Shown here: in pieces, positions 34,741-46,538 of the stretch
Layout of the letters: every line of letters starts with the position of its first letter
Numbering within the stretch: position 1 is the first letter of the stretch
NCBI GenBank assembly: GCA_036897485.1
Contig: JAYMTF010000113.1
Span: 1 to 52,693, forward strand
Direction of reading: 5' to 3'
Length of the DNA stretch: 52,693 nt
DNA from: Pelargonium nanum
Lineage: Eukaryota; Streptophyta; Magnoliopsida; Geraniales; Geraniaceae
Position numbers and translations under genes: made by a program
Notes under the pieces: model-generated
The model's input: the letters and a program-made list of their open reading frames with translations, nothing else
Databases searched by the model: none
What the model was told of the DNA's origin: nothing

Positions 34741-36233
34741 CCAACTACAATTGATGACAAGTCTTCTCAAGCCTCAAGTAAGTACCATGTATAATTACGT
34801 CTAACTCAGTGCTGCTAAAGGTGCTTGACAATTTCATCGTCTTAGTATATAATTTTGTTTCAAATTAGTCAGTTCCGTTACATTTCTATTCTCTTTTATC
34901 TCTTTGTGCAATATGTAGACAAGGCTGCTCTGCTTTGGCTAGGACATAAACTTCATTATTTGTAGAGAATGGGATTAAGTGAAGCTAACATAATATTAGT
35001 ATTTTGAGGACTCAAGTAATCAGATACACATGATTGCTCTTTTACATTCTTGCAATATGTAACACTGAGCTAAACAGAACTTTATTTTATTAGAGTATAA
35101 ACCCTCTTGTAAACAAGTTACAACTCATGATTCGAGTTGGTGGTCCACTATTATGCAATTAAAGGGTTGAAAGTTTAGTTTTGTCTTTCCGTGTTGAAAG
35201 TTTTGTTTTGTCTTATCTTGTTAAAAGTTGTTTTCTGGTGGACTTTGGTACACTTCAAGTATTAGAAGTCATGCATATCGAAGGTGGGATAAAAACCGGT
35301 GCCTTCAGTTTGATTGTGTGTGATGCATTGAATCTTATTAAGCATGTAGCTAGTATTATTTTTTGATTTTGTTAGTAGGTCTGCAAATCAAGCGACTTAT
35401 GTTTCAGCTAGGTCATCGCGTTCTATGTCAGGCTTAAAGATGACGAGATTTCATATTTGTAATGTTTGATCTATAATTTAAATAATATGAATTACTTTCA
35501 AATAAATAAAAGGAAAGTCATGTAATGGTTGTGATTCGCGGACAAACATGTGTATGAAGAGTCAAAATACTCAGCTTGCTAAGGAGTTCACGGTGACGCT
35601 CTCGATCGTTCAAGAGACTTAGTGAATGAATACGTCGGCCAATTGTAGACTATTAGGTATGAACCGAGGAGTAAATACCTATTTCTTCCATTGTTCACTC
35701 ACGAACAAGTGGAAAACTTTCGTTTGTGAAAAACTCATTGTCATCTCAAAAGAGGAACGAATAAATATTAAATTGCGACTTCAGCAACATATATAACGAC
35801 ATGGAATCGTCCCACAGCATATACCCTATTATTTTCACAACAAAAGCTTGCATAGATTATTGGGTGAGTTGTCAGTATGTTGGCTGGTTAGTGGTGGTGG
35901 CCATGATCCTTATCCATACCCACTTTTATTTGATTTTACAAGTATTTATAATAACAGTTGATGTTTGATAACAAAAGTATTAAAATGTGATTTTGTCTTC
36001 CATCAGAACTCTATCAATCACCATATATTTATTTATAAAGATTTGAACCTACCTATAGTAATTATATCAATTCACAAAGTAATCAGTAGATGTGTATTAT
36101 ACATATAAATATGATTAAGTAAAAAAAAATAATAAAAAAGAAACTGTAGAGAAATGAAAGAAAAAAATATATATATGTAGACATGGTAGGGGGGCTTGAG
36201 CTTGAGCTTGAGAGAAGAGGTGTGATTGGGTGG
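34741..36233. other. Convergent spacer between the two oxidase genes
   Basis: Both RBOH genes end here tail to tail, so this holds their 3' UTRs and an AT-rich spacer. The ORF 35181-35366 has no domain. A repeat-like GCTTGAGCTTGAGCTTGAG run lies just below the stop of the minus-strand gene (36194-36212). Confidence 0.55.
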
Positions 36234-39200
36234 CTAGAAATTTTCTTTATGAAAATCAAATCTGGTGGAGGTCTTGTGAGAGAATTCTGATGCTAGATGT
36301 TTCAACTCCTTTACTAGTGCTGGTGCCCCACAATAAAACACTCCTGCATTTTTATCAAAACACAACAACACTCACTAAATCATTATTCAAATCCAATATT
36401 TAGACATACACACACATATGTAGAGTCATTATCAATTATCATCACTTTGTTAAAGCAATGCCACTGGATTAAGCTACCTATGAAAACAAATTAGTTAGTG
36501 AGGTTAAGTCCATACTTTTAAAGTGTGAAACAAGACACCATTAAACAAAAAAAAAGGACTCTTTCCCACTACTTTTGATCAAAATCAAATTTTATATATA
36601 TATAGAGAGAGAGAGAGAGAGACTAGTAAAGAAGGAAAAAAAGAGAAGTTTTTGTCAATTTATGTTACATGTGTAACATGCATTAGGCATATAATAATTG
36701 TAATTAAGTGTGAAACAAGACATGATAATATATATATATATATATATATAAGTTTCTTGGCTAATTTTTATATTGTATGTCTTTATAATAAAAAGAAGTT
36801 TTTGTCAATTTATGTTACATGCGTAACATGCATTAGGCATATAATAATTGTAACTAAGTGTGAGACAAGACATGATTAGATATAAATATATATATAAGTT
36901 TCTTGACTAATTTTTATATTGTTATGTCTTTATAATAATGAAAAATATAATACAGAATATATAGTTCAGAATGATAAATTGATATTGTATGTCTTCATAC
37001 CATTATTTCTAAAATACTATTTTCTTGAAAGCAAAGACTAATTATATTAAATTTTAAGAATCTTTCTAATACCATTAGCTAGTACTGATAAAATAACATG
37101 GTCAAATATGCAGATGAGTTGTTGAATACTAAAGAAATGAGATGCAAATATTTCAAATATAATATTCAACTGACAACAAATATACTCACCAACTCTTGTA
37201 TCTGTGTGATTGCAAGCGATTCTCTTGTACACGTCGCGCCAATTAGGTTTAGCAAAATGTGACTTCACGCGAGTACCGGACACAACATCGAGCCCGTTCT
37301 TAGCATGATTGATGGACTGAAGCATGGCAATGAGAGCGGAACGAGCATCACCTTCTTCGTAAACGCTGGTACAATAATTGTGCATTTCTATGACGTCCTT
37401 GTGGTCCAACTCGGCCACCTCATTCATCACATTCTTGAACCAATCAAACGACCCTTGCTCTCTCGTCACCCAATAGAAATAAGCTCTCCTCGTGTGGAAA
37501 TCCGCGGATTTTCTCTTTGGAGAAGGCGAAAAATACGATTTGCCATTGCTTTTAGCATTTTCGCCTTTCTCTAGCGCAATCTCTTCCTCCTCCATCGCCT
37601 TCATGTTATTCACTATGTCCTTCACTATGCTAATCATCGGGGTAGCTCCGATTCCTAGCCCTACCAGCAAAACCACCTCGTATTTCTTGTAATCTTGCGC
37701 GGGTGCCCCATATGGACCGTCAATCAAAACTCTCGGAAAACTGTTCATTATCATAATTAATTATCATTATTGATAAGGTTTAGAATATGGTAAGCACGTT
37801 AACAATGACAAGTTTAGTCTTAAAGAATCAAATGACGTTGTTTTGATGTTGCATCCTATCCTCCAAAGATTAAAGAAACAAAAGCATATATTTGCTGAGA
37901 AAATGTCTATAGTTGTTGTTGTTATCTGTCACAATCTATGTTGTCTCAGCACCATTAATTTATAGCACAATAATGTGAAAGAAAAGTATAAAACATGTAC
38001 AACGCATTGCTTCGAGGTTTTCATTGAAATAAATCTAAATTAAGTTTCAGTCAAAAGATTTGGAAGTATTAACGCTAAGATCGGACAGCTAATTAGAAGA
38101 CAAGAACAGGATCGTGTAATGTTTCTGATAGTAATGCAGCTCATGATCTAAGAATAATACAGATCCTAACATATTGTTTATAGAACTGACTTACTTGGGT
38201 TTGAATTCTTCTTGCAAGTTGTCACTACTTTTTTCATTTGGTGGAGGCTTGCTAGCCTGAAATCATAAACCAATTCAATGTCAGATAGCTAGGTAGATCA
38301 GAGATACAAAATTTGACTAAGCAACATATTTACCTCTGAGAATACAGTTTTGAGTTGTCGGGTCCAATCACCAAGAGTACGGATATGAACACTGACGTAG
38401 TTGTCTCCTGGACTCGATGTGATGGAAAATGGATGCCTGAATCACAAGATTAGTATATAGAGGCTATAAGTTACTATAAGAAAATTATGAATTGAGTTAT
38501 CAACGGTGCAAGTAACTTAAGACGCTTGCTTCTCTTGAGGTTTCTGGTTCGAGCCTCGGTTGCTACGCTTGCTGATAAAAACAAAAAAAAAAATGAACTT
38601 TTGAGAGTTTTAAGGTAGTTTCTTACCACTCAAAAGGAGAGACAGCAGCACAATTCACAAATATGTACTGTCCACTCTTGTATCTGAAACCTTGTGGCCT
38701 GGACATTTGAAGTGCCAGTACATTTCCAGGATAAACAGCAACCTGGTTCCATAAGTACAAACAAAGTATTTATCAAACATTGTTTAAGGTATCAATTTCT
38801 TGTTTTCTAAGAAATAAAATCTACCTTCAATATGGTCACAGGCTTGATGCTGGATCTAAGTGCCCTAATCAACCTCTCAGAGCCATAAAGAGTAAGAGGA
38901 ACTGCCAAGTACATCCATGTCTGCCCCAATAAGAAAATTTTGTATCAGATCGAATCGAAGTTTAAGAAGAGTAATATAATTAGGCGCGAGTAACAATCAT
39001 TACCGTTTTCTTGTACCATTCGTGGGAGAGGTATAGGTAAATCCCATGGACAATGAGCAAGGTATAGACAATGATGAAAAGGTGATGAGAGTACCAAAAG
39101 GCGTTGAAGCCGGTTAGCTTCATGAGTGGGCCGGTTAGCTTCTTGAGTCGTTTTGGTAGGTTGAGCTTGCCTTTTCTGAAACAAGGAGCTGCAAGAGTGA

Positions 39201-41291
39201 ATGCTATGGCCATCAACACTACCATTATGATCCCAGTCACTCCTTCAACTGACTTCACAAAATGAAAGTAGCTCTTAGGCTGATCGTGCCCGAAAAAAGG
39301 CTCCATTGGCTCATACTTATCGCTTGAAGCGTGAAGCAGACGAGGAAAATCACAAGTCAAGTGAGAAATAGCATGTATCCCAACCCCAACAGCAATTCCA
39401 ATTGCTATCACCTATACATTGACACCATGATTGTTAACTTTTATGTATGCTAAAACATAGTACTTGTTATTATTACAAATCATTACCTTGTGGAAATTGA
39501 GGTTGTCGTCGAAGGGAACAACATAGCCTAGTTTGGTCTTGTTCCGGAGCCAAGTGATGGTGTTTCTGCAGACAGGAAAAAGAATCAAAGCCATGTTGAG
39601 CTTCAGCGTCTCTGCTGCGCCCTTGGCAAGGCACACGCAAACGCCCATCACTTCGTAGGCAGCTCTGTTTCGATACTGAATGTACTTGTAGGCGAAAAGG
39701 CCCGACATTGCCCCAATCCAGAGGGCTATCACCCAAAACCTCTTCCAATTGTCCATCACAAAGTACTTGCTGTCTTGGCACCATCTGCTGAATGAATTGG
39801 TCTCATATGTAGGCTTCAGCTTTTGGCTCAGCATTCGGCTCAGGCTCTTGGTGTCTGTACTCGTTGTATGGTTCGGAGCTTGCAACAAAAGCATCTCCAG
39901 TTTGTCAATCTGTAATTAATTTGAATCCCACATATTAATCTTAACCAGAATCAATCATGTTTCTGCAAGAATCACACACATTTTAATACAATCATATACC
40001 ATGATGTATCCGAAATTTTCGGGATCTAGCTCTTCCATGATCAATGCTGCATATTCCTCAGCATGATTCTGTATGTTTGTTAGCTTGTTGGCAGATGCGC
40101 TCAGGCTTATGATCTGTAAAAACCATGTACTTGTCAGAGACTCGGAATTAGAAAAGAAACATCTTCGTGATTCTGTCAGAAAAAAAGTACTAGAATTATT
40201 CTTCTCGTACCTCTTTCACTTCATCTTCTGTGATCCTGCCATCGGCATCTTTGTCGACCCTGCATTCAAAATTGAAATTTGAGGCTAATAACGGAATAGC
40301 AAAAGGAAATTGAACGAACACTCAGTAGAACAAGTGGTTGATTTCACTTGGTTACTCAAGATCTCAATTTGAGCCTCGATGTTGGTACGCTGGGCAGATA
40401 AAAAAAATTGAGTGATTAGTACTCGTACATGTCAAAAAATGTCTGAAGCCTGGTGTCGAAGCTCTGGTCCGAAATCTGCTCCCAAAAGTCCTTAAGCTGC
40501 TCCTTATCTATGGAATCGCCATGGATGTCCCATTTTCGAGCAAGTGTATCATACAAATTCCCAGCAAAATCCTTCGACTCATCCTTCATACCTACAATTT
40601 ATTCAAATTTTGTATCAATGATTGTTGCTTGGAGCTCAAGTTTAGTTAAATGAATTTTTTTTTAATTATCAGCAAGCATCAGACACCGAATCTTGAAACT
40701 GAGCAGTAAATTACCTATGCATTCACAGAAGAGGGAACGAGGAAGCACGCCATCGGTCTTGGCAGTGAGCCGGTCGAACCGCCTCTCCACGGCGGCCCAG
40801 CCGTCTCCGCCGCTGTCCCTCTTGTTGATGAACTCGAGGCCTTTCAGAGCGTGCGCCGCCGCGGACTTTGTCCGGTCCAACCGGGCCGGAGGCTTGGGCC
40901 GGTTGAAGGAGGCGAGCTTCTTGAGCTCGTGTGAGACTTGCTTGATTCGCGCGGAGGCGGTTCTGGCCACTGAGCTGAACGATGACTTTTTATCGAGTCG
41001 TTTGGCGAGCAATGTGAGCTCCGAGTCTTCCGCCTCCGCTCCCTTGGCGGTCCGGACGCTGTGCACCGCCACGGAGTCGTGCCGGACGTCGAGCGTGATC
41101 TCCACGTAAGGGTCTTTCACGCCGGCGCCGGCGTCGGGTATGTTGAATCTAGCACTCTTCTTTCCGGGCCGAGGTACACCTTTGAGTGGACCGCTGAACG
41201 AGACCGCTCGTTCGCTCCTTTGGCTGTTTCCGGCGATTTCTGCGTCGGAGTGATTTTCTGATTCCAGTTTCTGCATCTGGACTGATGCCAT
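36234..41291 (-). CDS. RBOH: Respiratory burst oxidase (NADPH oxidase, RBOH A/C/D-like)
   Basis: Plasma-membrane NADPH oxidase producing apoplastic superoxide. Exons, minus strand: 40715-41291, 40429-40591, 40211-40259, 40000-40113, 39487-39909, 39004-39411, 38825-38920, 38627-38742, 38334-38436, 38195-38256, 37190-37740, 36234-36343. They total 924 codons (923 residues), typical for the family. The cytosolic N-terminus has VSFSGPL, the conserved [20 protein letters not shown] block and [13 protein letters not shown]-hand [13 protein letters not shown] follows. Heme ligands H441, H455, H551 and H564 are spaced as expected; FAD motif HPFSIT and NADPH motif GLGIGATP are canonical; the C-terminus is FDFHKENF. 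RBOHs are known to be activated by Ca2+ at the EF-hands and by phosphorylation and Rop binding of the N-terminus. Exon lengths 2-4 and 7-9 equal those of the fusion gene. Neighbouring ClpD suggests the RBOHC position in Arabidopsis. Confidence 0.96.
36604..36936. repeat. 150-bp tandem duplication and microsatellites in RBOH intron 11
   Basis: Two copies with a 150-base period (36644-36793 and 36794-36936), sharing AGAAGTTTTTGTCAATTTAT, then TGTAACATGCATTAGGCATA, with an AT dinucleotide run inside each and a (GA)n run at 36604-36622 just before. The whole lies in the 846-base intron between the last two exons of the minus-strand RBOH gene. It is recent enough that copies differ by few bases outside the AT runs. 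Confidence 0.88.
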
Positions 41292-43140
41292 TTTTGGTTT
41301 ACAAATTTGGCAACTCGATCGATGTCCTGTTTTTGTCTGAGTTTCTGTCGGACCAAACAGGCAAAATTGGAGCAAATTATTCAGGAAAACATAGCATTGG
41401 AGTAGTTGGATTGTTTGTAATGATACACCAACTCCTCTGCTGAAGCAACTACACGCCAAATTTGAAGTTCTGTTACAGGGTAATGAGCTATGCTTACCTT
41501 TATTTAAAGACTTGAGAGGTCTGGTTTGCACGACTATGACGAAGACACGGAGCAATTAGGTGATTACATTTGTACTCAAAGTCGCGGTCACTCAAAATGC
41601 TGCCAAATAACTTTGGGTCGGATTGGACGAATTCCCACATTTTATACCTAAATATTGAAATACGATCCGGAATCTGATCAAGCCTAATACTTTTGGGTCA
41701 TACTCAATCTGAAATTTAATTTGTCAGCTATAATTTATGTTGCTGTGGATAATAAAGTAGAATAGTAGACTGTGTCGAATTGAATTTAACATTCGATTCT
41801 TCTTTATTAAACGGTCTGTAAATGAGATTGCACATAGTTTAAATAGGGCGTCTCATTCTTTGTTTGATCGTGTTTCTTGGAATATGTCGAATTGTCCTTC
41901 AACTATAACGTCATTGCTATTATCTAATCTGCATTAATGAATTATCATTTTTCCTTCCAAAAAAATTATTTCGTAGTTTCGATCTTATCCATTTTTAAAT
42001 GTTAATTACTTGTAGTCATAAAATATATTGCGGTGGGTCGTTTTTTAATATATTTATTTACTACTATAATATTACTGTTTTAATTTTGGGTGGTGAAAGT
42101 TCAAAGTTGGTGAGCATGATTAGCATTGCTAACGTATTAGGTGATGTTTGCATGATCTGCAACATGTGTTTTTGTACACTTATATGGAGTGGTGCTGGTC
42201 CACTCTTTCATATTTTTAATATTAGTAATATCAACTTTGTTTTATTTTTTCCGAAATAAAAGTATTATAAGTTTATTTATTTGTTCCAAATGGTGTTATT
42301 GATAGTCTAAGATTCTCTCTCTAGAAGTTCAGGACTCTTAGGTTTAGATGATTTACATATTCACCCACATTTGATGCTAAAATTGTTTTTAAATAGTTGT
42401 CATTTGTTAAGGTAATTGCAAAATAATGCGTTTTATTTTATTTTTTTCCAAAATCAACAACTAAAACGGCACATTTCGGTTGACTGCAAAGAAAAAAAAC
42501 AAAACACAACGTTTTGCGTTTAGTACAAATTAGCTGACATGGCATGTCGATTTCGAGCGAGTTTGCTCAATCCAATTCTACCCAAAATGTTGGCAAGATA
42601 AATCTTATCCGAACCGACCCGAAAATTATACAGTCACTCAACCAATAAGTTACTACAACTATGAAAGTATTTTTACATTGAATAATTTAGCTTAAAAAAA
42701 AAAGAACGAAGAAGAAGAAGCAAACAATCATACAGTCCCTTTAACGACCGTCCTACAGGTTTTTATTTTAAACACTCATATTGGTTGATGCCTTGATGAT
42801 TGTTATTTTCTATTTGGTCCATCAATATCTATAGGTTCAAATATTATACTTTAATGTACGTGATATGTGTGGAAGTGGTATTTTAAATAATTTAACTCCA
42901 AATCAATATTATTAGTAGTTTTATCTATACTTTTTTTTCTTTTTCTACAAAAGTCGCGTATCCAAAACAATCAACTTTTATTTTATTTTTTTTAAAGAAA
43001 GGAGTGTAGGGACAATGATCCAAACAGTATATGTTGATGAATCATATTTTTCTCTCCACCTCAACGCTTTTCCTAAATCAAATTCTTCACTTCTTTTTCT
43101 ATGAGCTTTAGGAAATTGAGGTAACATGTCGGACTTATAA
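41292..43140. other. RBOH leader, promoter and AT-rich spacer
   Basis: Leader of the minus-strand RBOH (the ORF continues upstream to 41555 without an in-frame ATG favoured by the family; I chose MASVQMQ at 41291) and spacer. No gene or domain is seen. Confidence 0.5.
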
Positions 43141-43480
43141 TTTGGAGGATATTCAGAATATAAATTTTCAAATACATTTTTATCATAAAAGTGGGAAATT
43201 AACAACCGATCGAAGTTATTGTGGAATCGGACTTGTTCGGTGCATCGAAGCAATTCCGACTAGAGAGGAGGAATTTGGTGCTTGTGGTATGATTATTGAT
43301 GATATTCTTGATTTGTCTGATTATTTTGCTAGTATTCAATTTAATTTTGTTAGAAGGTCGGTTAATGTGTAGCCCATGTTTTGACAAGGATGTCAAGTCG
43401 ATTTTGGTTTTAGACAGTCGATTGGGTCATTCAGTTCCGGTTTGTATTAATGATCTTTTACTTGTCGAGGCTTGAATGAA
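43141..43480 (+). pseudogene. Frameshifted RNase H remnant of a LINE-type retroelement
   Basis: Plus-strand segments in different frames give RNase H pieces in order: IEVIVESDLFGASKQF (43210-43260), then IDDILDLSDYFASIQFNFVR with RRSVN (43290-43368), then GHSVPVCINDLLLVEA and a stop (43424-43474). This is the order of the plant LINE RNase H C-terminus, but it needs frameshifts and has an in-frame stop after VNV. Upstream domains are missing. Confidence 0.65.
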
Positions 43481-46400
43481 GTTATGTTGGTTTCCTTGAA
43501 AAATAAAAGCAACAGATCGATGACTGGTTGCCCAGTTCAATAGTATAGCGTTTTCTTTTTGTTAATCGATCTACGAACTTAGTAATTCATATGTTGGCAG
43601 AAGTATGATAGAAAGATTCCAACAAATTTTGGTCTTTTGTAAGAAGTGTTCCTAGTTGTATAAATGACTTAAGACATCTGGGTGCCTACACATGTTGGAA
43701 CTTTTTGTAATCCTTCTATTACTTAATGAAGAAGTTCCCATCAAGCATTTAATAAAAAGCAAAACAGAAACAATTTTCAGTGAGATGCACTGTTTGCACA
43801 TGGTGATGAGTAATGACCCTGCTTTGTATATTTATCTTATATTTTATTTCTCTTACAAGGTTGTAGCATGTAGATACCTATAAATTTAATAATGTTGTTA
43901 TTTCGAAACTTTTATCATTTCTATTGAAAGCTCCTACTTGATATATGTGTAGATGCTTCGTTATCATATTTCAGTAGTTATGTTAGTTTTTTAATTTGCT
44001 TCTATACTATCTTGGCGGAGCTGCGCTATGCAGTATACAAGTCTTCCTTTGTTGAAATTATTCGATGAGTTTTATTTTGGACCAATTGCGCGTCAGATGC
44101 TTTTGAAGAGAACAATGGTTAATCTTATTATTTCAATATTGTAGTCAAAATTTTAACCATATGATATTTGATAGTCTTATAAACATTTATCATTTGCAAA
44201 TGTTAGAGTATTTTGTTTCTACGTCAAATATGTTTGTTACAAATATGTAACTTACTAGTGATATTAATGAAATTAGTATTTCTTAAAAAAAAAAAACTAT
44301 TTAAGGTTAAGTGGACCCATTTCTTTGCATTTACAATAATAATAACAAAAACATTAGTTTTTCAATCCCGTACTATATAAATAAGCATATTGTCACTTAC
44401 TAGCTTACACTTGTATACTGCATTATGGGCCATCTCAGTTTGGGCTTCGCGTCATTGCTGGGCTTCAATTGCTCAAGGAAGCTTGTTCTTTTCTATTAAT
44501 GGCCCAACACCGTTTGAATTGGAGTTGGGTCTTCAACGTCCTTGGGCGTTTGAGCCTATTTTACTAATTGTTATTTCCTCCAATACTGCATTTTGCTAAT
44601 CATTTTTTAGAGGGAAAGATAAATGTTTTTTCCTTTCAAAACTTGCTCTTACTAGTCATTCGGTTCTTGAAAGCCAGCTTCGAAATCTAAAGTGAAATTT
44701 TTAGCACAAATAGGTTTGTAGTTTTAATCGAAAGTTTGTTGATGATAATGTTTACATCATATTACAATGAAACATGTTAGATTAATTATATGAGATAAAA
44801 TGAATTCTTGTGTGCACCTAAAACATAGAGTATAAGATTTAATCGTTGAATTCTTTGATGAACTTGAGATACAAGGATGAAACTCCGTGTTATATCATTT
44901 GAATGAGTTTTAAGGGCTCTTGAATTAGTTTTCAAGTATGGGGTACAAAACTGATGGTAAAATTCTTGGACTTTGATTGTTGAATATGTCGCTAGTTTCT
45001 TAGCAAACATTTCCGGTCTCCGTTACAATTTCAGCTCTGGGTGATGTATATCTTCCCATATGGCTAAAAGTGATGTTTTTAATGCAAAGATGAGAAGGCT
45101 CATGATTTCTCGTCTTAGTTAGAGGTTCTATTTTCTAAAGATAAAACAAGAAAGTTGAGTTGAAGTTCAAAAGGCATAGAAAACTGCAAAAGATAGACCA
45201 AGTTCAAATACGATTATGTTGAATGTCAATACTATCTATCATAAGACTAGACACATCAAACCGTCTTCTTTGCATGATGGATTTTTTACGATAACTTTTT
45301 CATTGTCGAAGGTATATATCAACAATTGAAAAGCTCCTCCCTTGGGCATTGAATGAAGTTTAGTCAAGGTCGGTTGTCCATTGCATCTATTCGTCGTCAT
45401 AATTAGATTCATCGGGGTCTTGTTCAAGATCTTGTGATTGACTTATGAGATCCAAGACGTGTTTTGATCTTTCTATTCTCCGAGCATGATTTTATTTTTG
45501 CTTGAACTTGGGAGAAGTATACTATTGATAACAAAATTTTCAGGTTATTCAAATGGACGCCTGATTTTTCTAGTAAATTGAAATCTTTGTGGCTTTGATC
45601 TGGGTCATATTGACAAGTCTTGTTGTGACCTTTATCCTATTCACATTTTCGTTCCTAAAACAAAATCGTTACTGCAAACACTACTTTAATTGAATGTAGC
45701 TTCAATAGTGAAGCGTTTCCGTTCTTATCTTTTGAATGAATTTTGTCATAGGTTTTGTTGATTAAATCTCTATTTTTGTTTTCAAGAGATTCATCCATTA
45801 CATAGTTTTGGATCAACGTAAACTTACATTGGTTACTTGCATTTTGGAGGAAGACTGATTTAAGCAACATTTTTTTCAAATCAATGTCTCCTTTCATGTT
45901 CTCTGGGTTTTTTTTCGAACTATGCAAACGCTCGTAGCTACCTTATTTTACTTCTCCAATGCAAACGCTCGTAGCTACCTTATTTTACTTCTCCATGAAA
46001 GTTCTATGACATTGGTTATTTGTTTCTTTCCATATTTACACATCATTGCATTCAATCAAGTTGGGCATGACAAAAACATGTTAGGAACAAAAGTCAGCCT
46101 AAGAGAGAGTCACCTATTACAAGTTCTAAACTTGTGTATTCATTAGTTAGGTGTTGGACAAAGAACCATATTTTGGTATTTACCAAAAATTGGGTCAATC
46201 CTCAATTGCCAACTAGGAATAGTCATCCCCAAAAAGATTCTTCCTTTCATTTCCATTTGGTTCCGTGCGCATCTGGCATACCTCGCAATCAAAATTGGGT
46301 CTTGACCCATCCCAAACTATACTTTTCACTCTTGCCAAAGTAAGCTTTTGGCACCGAACACAGCCAACACACTTGGCTTGGCGTGCCTTCCTTCTCCTTC

Positions 46401-46538
46401 TTCCCAATTCCTTCCTTCTTATTCTCTCATATTTCTCATTTCTCTTCCCAATCCTCGCAAACCCATCTAGATTTTTCTCTTCTTTTGTATATATTTTGGT
46501 GAATAGTTGCAGACCCATCTCTCAAAATATCTTCTTTA
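43481..46538. other. AT-rich spacer and ClpD promoter/leader
   Basis: No gene is recognised. ORFs such as 44390-44599 and 45655-45927 carry no domain. A 37-bp tandem duplication sits at 45922-45995. The 200-300 bases before 46539 are pyrimidine-rich and fit a ClpD leader. Confidence 0.5.
45922..45995. repeat. Perfect 37-bp tandem duplication
   Basis: ATGCAAACGCTCGTAGCTAC and the following 17 bases repeat exactly (45922-45958 and 45959-45995). Perfect identity suggests a recent slippage or repair event. Confidence 0.95.

Noticed and set aside
44390-44599. 69-residue plus-strand ORF with WA-rich translation
   Set aside because: No homology, no splice context and no neighbouring coding signal.
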